Of a stretch of DNA of 44,933 bases, positions 39,735-44,933 are shown in pieces. Location of the stretch: the NCBI RefSeq assembly GCF_008386495.1, contig NZ_VTHJ01000005.1, positions 63,056-107,988 on the forward strand. Reading direction: 5' to 3'. This stretch comes from Streptomyces tailanensis (GTDB taxonomy: Bacteria > Actinomycetota > Actinomycetes > Streptomycetales > Streptomycetaceae). Every line of letters starts with the position of its first letter. Position 1 is the first letter of the stretch. The notes below the pieces were generated by a model that had not been told where the DNA came from, made no database searches, and saw nothing but the letters and a program-made list of their open reading frames with translations. A program made the translations under genes and the position numbers.

Positions 39735-40861
39735 CCGACAAGCTGCTCAACCACCGTGCGGAGGGACCGACTTCCGCTCCCCCACTGCTGCTCGGCCCCT
39801 CACTCGGCACCTCCACCAAGCTGTGGGACAAGGTGGCGCCCGAGCTGTCGATCACGCACCGGGTGGTCCGCTGGGACCTGCCGGGACACGGCGGCTCCCC
39901 CGCCGGTCTCATCGGCCCGGGGGCGACGGTCGGCGACCTGGCCGAACTGGTGCTGGCGTCGGCGGACTCGCTGGGCATCGAGCGGTTCGCGTACGCCGGT
40001 GTGTCCCTCGGCGGCGCGGTCGGTCTGCACCTGGCCGCGCACCACCCGGAGCGGGTCTCGTCCCTCGCGGTGATCTGCTCCTCCGCCCACTTCAACGGCG
40101 CGGGGCCCTGGCGGGAGCGCGCCGAGCTGGTGCGCCGGGAGGGGCTGGCCGGACTCGCGGAGACGGCGAACTCCCGTTGGTTCACGCCCGGGTTCACCGT
40201 GCCGGAGCTGGTCGACGACCACCGGAACGCCGCCCCGGAGGCGTACGCGGCCTGCTGTGACGCGCTGGCCGCGTTCGACATCCGTGAGGACCTTTCCCGG
40301 ATCACCGCCCCCACGCTCCTCATCGCCGGCCGCGAGGACCCGGCGACACCGCCCGCGCATCTTCGGGAGATCGCGGACGCGGTCCCTGGGTCGTCGCTGA
40401 CGGAGATCGCCGGCGCCTCCCACCTCGCCCCCGCGGAGCGCCCGGAGGCCGTACTGGCCGCGCTGCGCGCGCACTTCGGCGGCTACGCCGAGCGCGGCAT
40501 GGAGGTCCGCCGCCAAGTCCTGGGCGACACCCATGTGGACCGCGCCCAGGCCCGGCAGTCGCCCTTCACGGCCCGGTTCCAGGACTTCATCTCCCGCTAC
40601 GCCTGGGGCGAGATCTGGACCGACCCGACCCTCTCGCGCCGCGAACGCAGCATGATCACCCTCACCGCCCTGGTGGCCCACGGCCACTACGACGAGCTGG
40701 CCATGCACCTCCGAGCGGCCCGCCGCAACGGCCTCACGGTGGAGGAGATCGGCGCCGTACTCCTCCAGACCGCCGTGTACTGCGGAGTCCCGGCCGCGAA
40801 CTCGGCCTTCGCGACGGCCCAGCGGGTCCTCGCGGAGGAGGAGGCTGCCGAGCAAGACTGA
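39731..40861 (+). CDS. pcaL: Fused 3-oxoadipate enol-lactonase / 4-carboxymuconolactone decarboxylase
   Basis: This 376-residue PcaL joins two enzymes. Residues 1-245 are the alpha/beta-hydrolase lactonase (PcaD), with nucleophile S92 in GVSLGG and the His of GASHLAP near 235. Residues about 250-376 are the decarboxylase PcaC with the carboxymuconolactone domain (RFQDFISRYAWGEIW, RRERSMITLTALVAHG, VEEIGAVLLQTAVYCGVP). It converts 4-carboxymuconolactone to 3-oxoadipate. The start is a TTG at 39731 overlapping the pcaB stop. It ends only 10 bp from the convergent ATPase gene, with no room for a terminator. Confidence 0.95.
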   Translation: MTDKLLNHRAEGPTSAPPLLLGPSLGTSTKLWDKVAPELSITHRVVRWDLPGHGGSPAGLIGPGATVGDLAELVLASADSLGIERFAYAGVSLGGAVGLHLAAHHPERVSSLAVICSSAHFNGAGPWRERAELVRREGLAGLAETANSRWFTPGFTVPELVDDHRNAAPEAYAACCDALAAFDIREDLSRITAPTLLIAGREDPATPPAHLREIADAVPGSSLTEIAGASHLAPAERPEAVLAALRAHFGGYAERGMEVRRQVLGDTHVDRAQARQSPFTARFQDFISRYAWGEIWTDPTLSRRERSMITLTALVAHGHYDELAMHLRAARRNGLTVEEIGAVLLQTAVYCGVPAANSAFATAQRVLAEEEAAEQD

Positions 40862-40871
40862 GGGCGCCTCC

Positions 40872-43544
40872 TCAGACGAGCCCGGCGAGAGCCTCCCGGG
40901 CTCGTCGGGCCAGGCCGTCGGCGCCGCAGGACTCGGCGAGGGCCAGACCGCGGGTGAGTTCGGAGGCCGAGCGGATCGTGATGCCGTATTCGACGCGGGC
41001 CGCGGCGTGCTCGTAGCCACAGGGTGAAGCGGCCAGGTAGGTGACGGCCTTGGCGTAGAGGCCGGCGGCCTGCTTGCCGGTGGCGAGGGCGGCTTGGAGG
41101 CGGAGGGCCTCGCCGATGGCCGTGTCCGTGCCGAGCCGTTCGGCGCGAGTGCGGACGGTCAGGGCGAGTTCGGCGGCACGGCGCGGGTCGACGTTGGCGA
41201 GGGCTCGGGCGAGGTCACCGCCCCAGGGCGCGAGGATCGTGTTGTGGTGGCCCCGCGTGTTGGCGGCCTTCTCGGCGGCCTCCAGTTCGTTGATGCCTTC
41301 CTCGGTGCGGCCGATGGCGAGCAGCAGCCGACCCCGAATGGAGCGCGGGTCGGGCAGCACCATGGGGGACGGGTACGGCGGCGCGAAGCCTTGCTCCTCG
41401 GCGACCTTCCAGGCCTCCTGGACATGGCCGCGGGCGAGCAGCGTATCGACGAGATTGCAGGTCGTCGACCAGTGCAGGGGCAGTCTGCGGCCGACCCGCT
41501 CGGCGAAGGCCAGAGACTTGCGCAGGGATTTCTCGGCCTCCCTGAGCCGGCCCCGCATGCGATGTCCGAGTCCGACGTGCGCGTGGGCCATGGCGAGATG
41601 GCCGCCGGTCCACCCGGCGGACTCATAGGTGCGCAAGGCATCCCTGTAAAAGCTCTCCGCCCGGTCGAGCCGGTCGGCGTAGGCATACGCGAGGGCCAGC
41701 ATCAGCAGCAGTTCGATGCCCCACTCGGAGTCGAGCCAGCCGAGGCCGGGCGCCAGCCGACCGTTGACGAGCGCGCGGTCGCAGAACTCGACGACCTCCT
41801 CGGCGTTCTCACCGCGCGCCATCGCGTCGAAGCCACGCAGGATGAGCAGCGCGCGTTCGGCGTTGTCCTTGCCCGTGCAGGTGGCGGCGAGCGCGGCGAG
41901 TTCCTGGGAGTGGGTGGGAGAGAGTGCCTCGCCCGTGTGGATGCCCTCCCACATGTAACGCGCGGCCTGGAGTCGCATCCGGCCGGGCCCCGGTTCCAGT
42001 CGGGAGGCCTCCGCGTCGACCGTGCGGACGGCCTCCTCCAACTGGTCGTTGTGGAGCAGCGCCTGGGAGAGGCGGAAGACGGCGTCCACGCGCTCGGTGG
42101 TGTCGAGGCCCGGTTCGGCGAGTGCCGAGCGGAGGTAGTCGATCGTGGTGGCGGGCGAAGTGAGGAGGGTGGCGCGACCCAGTTCGTAGAGCACGTGGAC
42201 GCGGGTTTCGGGCAGCGGTGGCTCCTTCAGGGCCCGCTCCAGACAGTGCCGGGCGGCCTCCGGGGCGCCCACGGCGAGATGTTCGCGGGCGGCGGCCCGT
42301 AACTGCTCGACCAGTTCCGGTTCGCCTTCCGGGTGCACCTCGATGAGGTGCCGGGAGGCCGCGGCGGCGCCGCGGCCGGACTCGGTGACGACGGTCGCGG
42401 CCACACCGTGGAACGCCCTGCGGATGCCGCGCGGGATCGACTTGTAGACGGCGGTGGCGATCAGGGGGTGCACGAACTCCAGCTCCCCGTCGTCCGCCTG
42501 CCGGTTGGCCGGATCCGGTGCCGTGAGGATGCGGGCGTCGGTCAGCAGATGGGCGCACTCCGTGGCCGTCTCCCGGCTGAGGCTGGCGAGGCGGGCCACG
42601 ATCTCGACGGTGATGCCGGTATGCAGGATGGCCGCCGCCCAGGCGAAGCGGGTGGCGTCCACGCCGAGCGTCTCCAGGCGGGCGACGAGACCGCGGCCGC
42701 GTGCGGCGCGGTTGAGGGCGCGGAGTTCGGCGGCGGAACTCTCGACCGGCTCCAGGCCGCTGTCCTGCACCTTGGCGAGGAGTTCGACGGTCTCGTACGG
42801 GTTGCCGCCGGTCACTGCCCACACCTCGCGGCAGAACGGGTCGTCGGCGTGCCGGCCGACCGTGTCCCGGGTGAGCCCGGCGGTGGCCTCGGGGGTGAGC
42901 GCGCTGAGCGTGGTGACGGGGCGGGCCTTGGCGGCGATTTCGGTGAGGTGCTGGGCGCGATCGCCGGTGGCCTCGCCGGGGCGGCGGGCGACCACGACGA
43001 GGACGCACATCTCGGTCAGCCGTTCGGAGAGCGCCGACAGCCACTGCAGGGTCTCCTGGTCGGCCCAGTGGGCGTCGTCGATGAGCAGGACGAGCGGCCA
43101 GTCGCGCCGGACGAGCCGGTTCACGGCGGCGACCAGTCCGTCGCACACGCCCTTCGGGTCGGGGGGTGTCGCGCCCGGTTCGGCGAGTCCCAGGGCGGGT
43201 CCGGCGATGTCGTACCAGTCGCCGAGGTAGTCGCGGGTCTCCTCCTCCATCAGCCCGAGCAGCGCGGGCTGCAGCAACTGGCGTACGACGTGGAAGGGGA
43301 CGGAGGTGACGGTCTCGCCGCCGCGGGCGTACCAGGCGGTGCAGCCGCGCTCCTCGGCGACCCGGCGGGTCTCGGTGAGGAGGGCGGTCTTGCCGATGCC
43401 CGCCTCGCCGCTGAAGACCAGGACGCTGCCCGGGGACGCCTTGTCGACGCGCAGTTCGTCCATCGCCTCCGTGATGGCGGCGATCTCCGCGTCGCGCTCC
43501 CGCAGGGAAGCCGAGGCGGCCGCTTCCGGCCGGTCCTCCGTCAT
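40872..43544 (-). CDS. Large LAL-type ATPase without HTH domain
   Basis: The 890-residue protein has an N-terminal AAA/NACHT-like ATPase of the LuxR-LAL group: RERDAEIAAI, Walker A GEAGIGKT (46-53), Walker B LVLLIDDAHWAD near 145, then winged-helix and long TPR-like helical repeats (AREHLAVGAPEAARHCLERA, AMAHAHVGLGHRM, LALAESCGADGLARRAREAL). Typical LAL regulators end with a LuxR helix-turn-helix of about 65 residues. Here the protein stops at ALAGLV, the end of the repeat part. The ATG at 43544 follows GGGGAGG. It could sense a ligand and signal through another protein. It is convergent with pcaL. Confidence 0.88.
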   Translation of the reverse strand: MTEDRPEAAASASLRERDAEIAAITEAMDELRVDKASPGSVLVFSGEAGIGKTALLTETRRVAEERGCTAWYARGGETVTSVPFHVVRQLLQPALLGLMEEETRDYLGDWYDIAGPALGLAEPGATPPDPKGVCDGLVAAVNRLVRRDWPLVLLIDDAHWADQETLQWLSALSERLTEMCVLVVVARRPGEATGDRAQHLTEIAAKARPVTTLSALTPEATAGLTRDTVGRHADDPFCREVWAVTGGNPYETVELLAKVQDSGLEPVESSAAELRALNRAARGRGLVARLETLGVDATRFAWAAAILHTGITVEIVARLASLSRETATECAHLLTDARILTAPDPANRQADDGELEFVHPLIATAVYKSIPRGIRRAFHGVAATVVTESGRGAAAASRHLIEVHPEGEPELVEQLRAAAREHLAVGAPEAARHCLERALKEPPLPETRVHVLYELGRATLLTSPATTIDYLRSALAEPGLDTTERVDAVFRLSQALLHNDQLEEAVRTVDAEASRLEPGPGRMRLQAARYMWEGIHTGEALSPTHSQELAALAATCTGKDNAERALLILRGFDAMARGENAEEVVEFCDRALVNGRLAPGLGWLDSEWGIELLLMLALAYAYADRLDRAESFYRDALRTYESAGWTGGHLAMAHAHVGLGHRMRGRLREAEKSLRKSLAFAERVGRRLPLHWSTTCNLVDTLLARGHVQEAWKVAEEQGFAPPYPSPMVLPDPRSIRGRLLLAIGRTEEGINELEAAEKAANTRGHHNTILAPWGGDLARALANVDPRRAAELALTVRTRAERLGTDTAIGEALRLQAALATGKQAAGLYAKAVTYLAASPCGYEHAAARVEYGITIRSASELTRGLALAESCGADGLARRAREALAGLV

Positions 43545-43896
43545 CCCGCTACCTCCCCAGGTCGCCCAAACGACGTACAGGTCATCGAGCGTAGCCCTCC
43601 GGCTGCCGAAGTGAAGGCTGGTCCGTGCAGGTATTGCCTTGTCGAGTGACATCGGGCGGCGGGAAGCGACGCATCCGGCCGCCGACCTGTCGCGTTGGAG
43701 GTGATGGACAGTCAACTACCGTGATCTGACGCTGTTTCTCGACCTTCGACAGGGTCCACCCCCTTCAGGAGACGGCCGCTGCTGCGCAGGCTGCTGGGCG
43801 GGTCGGGGGGCGGTCATCGGGGGAGAACCGCACGGGGCACGGCGAATAACCGTCCCCTCTCATCCGCTTTTCACTCCGGCCTCATACGGTGACTCC
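43545..43896. other. Divergent intergenic region
   Basis: This 352-bp gap separates the leftward ATPase and the rightward DUF2510 gene, so it must hold both promoters. I see no RNA gene, repeat or convincing ORF; a six-codon frame at 43704 lies too close to its GGAGG to be credible. Confidence 0.5.
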
Positions 43897-44895
43897 ATGA
43901 CGCAGGTGACTCCTCCCGGTTGGTATCCCGACCCCGGGCAGACGAATGACGCGCCGGCCACCGAGCGCTGGTGGGACGGCAAGGCGTGGACGGATCAGAT
44001 CCGGCCCGTGGGCTCGGCCGCGGGGTTCGGGCCGCCGGCCTTTCCGCCGGGTGCCGGGGCGCATCCCGGATACCCCGGGTACCCGGTCGCCGCTCCGAAG
44101 CGTGGTCTGCGCACGGGCATAGCCGTCGCCGTGGCGGCGGCGGTGCTGGCGAGCATCGGGGTGGGTGTGTACGCCCTGACCAGCAGCGAGGGTGGCAGCG
44201 ACGGCAGCACGACGTCCCAGGGCCCCGGTGGGCAGAACGGCCAGGGCGGAGTCGATGGTGGCCCGGGCGGCAACTCCGGTGGCTCGGGTGGTCCCGGTGG
44301 CGGTGGTCAGAGTCCGGCGCCCGACGGGTCCGGGCAGCCGCCGCAGGGCGAGGAGGGGTACGCGACCGACGCGACCAGCGGCATCAGCCTGCCGGTGCCG
44401 GACGGCTGGGTCACCTCGCCGCTTCAGATCGGCGCGCAGGTGGTGACGGAGGCGTCGTACGAGTGCCCGGCCGACAACTCGAAGACGTGCACGCGTGGCG
44501 GCGCCTACTCGATGCCCGCCGAGGCGCTGGAGCTGAAGGCCACCACGGCCGAGGCGGCCGCCAAGGAGGACATCTCCAAGAACGCCGAGAACGCCTACGG
44601 CTCCGAGGGGTACGGCAAGATCAGCTCGCACGAGGAGCTGGCCTCCAAGGCGGTGACCGTGGCTGGCGAGAAGGGCTATCTGGTCCGCTGGAAGGTGGTC
44701 ACGAGCAAGGGCGACGACGGCTACGTCGAGTCGCTCGCGTTCCCCTCCCCGGCCGACTCCTCGCGGCTCGTCGTGGTCCGGTTCGGCATCGACGTCAGTG
44801 ACGAGGCGCCCGAGCAGTCGGTGATCGACGAGATCACCGAGGGCATCAGGGAGGCGTCGATCAGCAGCAGCGGTGGCAGCGGTCAGGAGGTCTGA
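43897..44895 (+). CDS. DUF2510 membrane-anchored protein
   Basis: The 332-residue protein starts with DUF2510 (PPGWYPDPGQ, ERWWDGKAWTDQIRP), a short domain of actinobacterial membrane proteins. A Pro/Gly spacer follows, then one membrane span (about 70-95, TGIAVAVAAAVLASIGVGVY), then a long Gly/Ser/Gln-rich extracytoplasmic linker (about 98-145) and a C-terminal globular domain (SGISLPVPDGWVTSPLQIGA, CPADNSKTCTRGG with two Cys, GYLVRWKVVTSKGDD). Function is unknown. The sequence ends complete, 38 bp before the window edge. The ribosome site is weak. Confidence 0.88.
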   Translation: MTQVTPPGWYPDPGQTNDAPATERWWDGKAWTDQIRPVGSAAGFGPPAFPPGAGAHPGYPGYPVAAPKRGLRTGIAVAVAAAVLASIGVGVYALTSSEGGSDGSTTSQGPGGQNGQGGVDGGPGGNSGGSGGPGGGGQSPAPDGSGQPPQGEEGYATDATSGISLPVPDGWVTSPLQIGAQVVTEASYECPADNSKTCTRGGAYSMPAEALELKATTAEAAAKEDISKNAENAYGSEGYGKISSHEELASKAVTVAGEKGYLVRWKVVTSKGDDGYVESLAFPSPADSSRLVVVRFGIDVSDEAPEQSVIDEITEGIREASISSSGGSGQEV

Positions 44896-44933
44896 ACCGG
44901 CGCGCCCGGGAACGAGTCGGGCGGGGGGGGGTG
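44896..44933. other. Window edge with G run
   Basis: Downstream of the DUF2510 gene the last bases hold a run of ten G. Nothing else can be called. Confidence 0.5.

Noticed and set aside
43704..43724. Six-codon ORF (ATG GAC AGT CAA CTA CCG TGA) after GGAGG
   Set aside because: Only two bases separate the GGAGG and the ATG, too close for normal initiation, and no hairpin that could form an attenuator follows.

Overview
The window comes from the chromosome of a Streptomyces. GC content and third-position GC are very high, GTG and TTG starts are frequent, and there is an SsgA-like sporulation protein, a WhiB-like regulator, a Tat-exported small laccase of the SLAC type and a complete pcaV-pcaIJFHGBL cluster. 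From memory the gene order resembles the S. coelicolor SCO6732 to SCO6695 stretch read in that direction; this was not checked by alignment.

Layout. (1) 52-4761: a leftward fatty-acid operon (alpha-methylacyl-CoA racemase, thiolase, FadB-type fusion) behind two dyads, one resembling a KstR-type operator. (2) 4850-7906: MmcQ/YjbR protein, a saccharopine-dehydrogenase-like oxidoreductase, a 48-residue membrane protein, endonuclease V and a Rho_N protein. (3) 8181-10724: an SsgA-like protein (probably ssgD) with a TTG start, then an ABC-F ATPase behind a WblC/WhiB7-like promoter, a three-codon upstream ORF and an attenuator. (4) 10882-12858: dimethylargininase and an acyl-ACP desaturase preceded by three evenly spaced TACG-N4-CGTA dyads. 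(5) 12892-14970: two unusual leftward tRNA genes with the same D arm flank a zinc-ribbon SDR protein that lacks the usual catalytic Tyr; a small Wbl regulator lies just beyond. (6) 15222-18347: a VOC protein with no normal start codon (apparent ACG), a frameshifted GH64 beta-1,3-glucanase, and a LacI regulator, with near-identical LacI-type operators in front of the glucanase and the regulator. (7) 18417-25164: an unknown protein, the small laccase, and a divergent coupled pair of secreted proteins (ThuA plus sugar dehydrogenase; cupredoxin plus DUF1080). (8) 25261-29633: a HEAT-repeat protein and divergent LigD-type polymerase and ATP-dependent ligase genes. (9) 29837-33483: a reductase and its divergent TetR repressor, a zinc alcohol dehydrogenase, and a DUF3048 lipoprotein. 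(10) 33497-40861: MarR regulator PcaV and the beta-ketoadipate operon, which takes protocatechuate to succinyl-CoA and acetyl-CoA. (11) 40872-44895: a large LAL-like ATPase with no DNA-binding domain, and a DUF2510 membrane protein.

The genes with a clear joint function are the pca operon, the beta-oxidation operon, the glucanase/LacI pair, the NHEJ pair and the laccase/dehydrogenase/cupredoxin group. I see no insertion sequence, prophage or CRISPR array. Two copies of a dispersed 55-bp intergenic repeat lie about 9.5 kb apart in opposite orientation.
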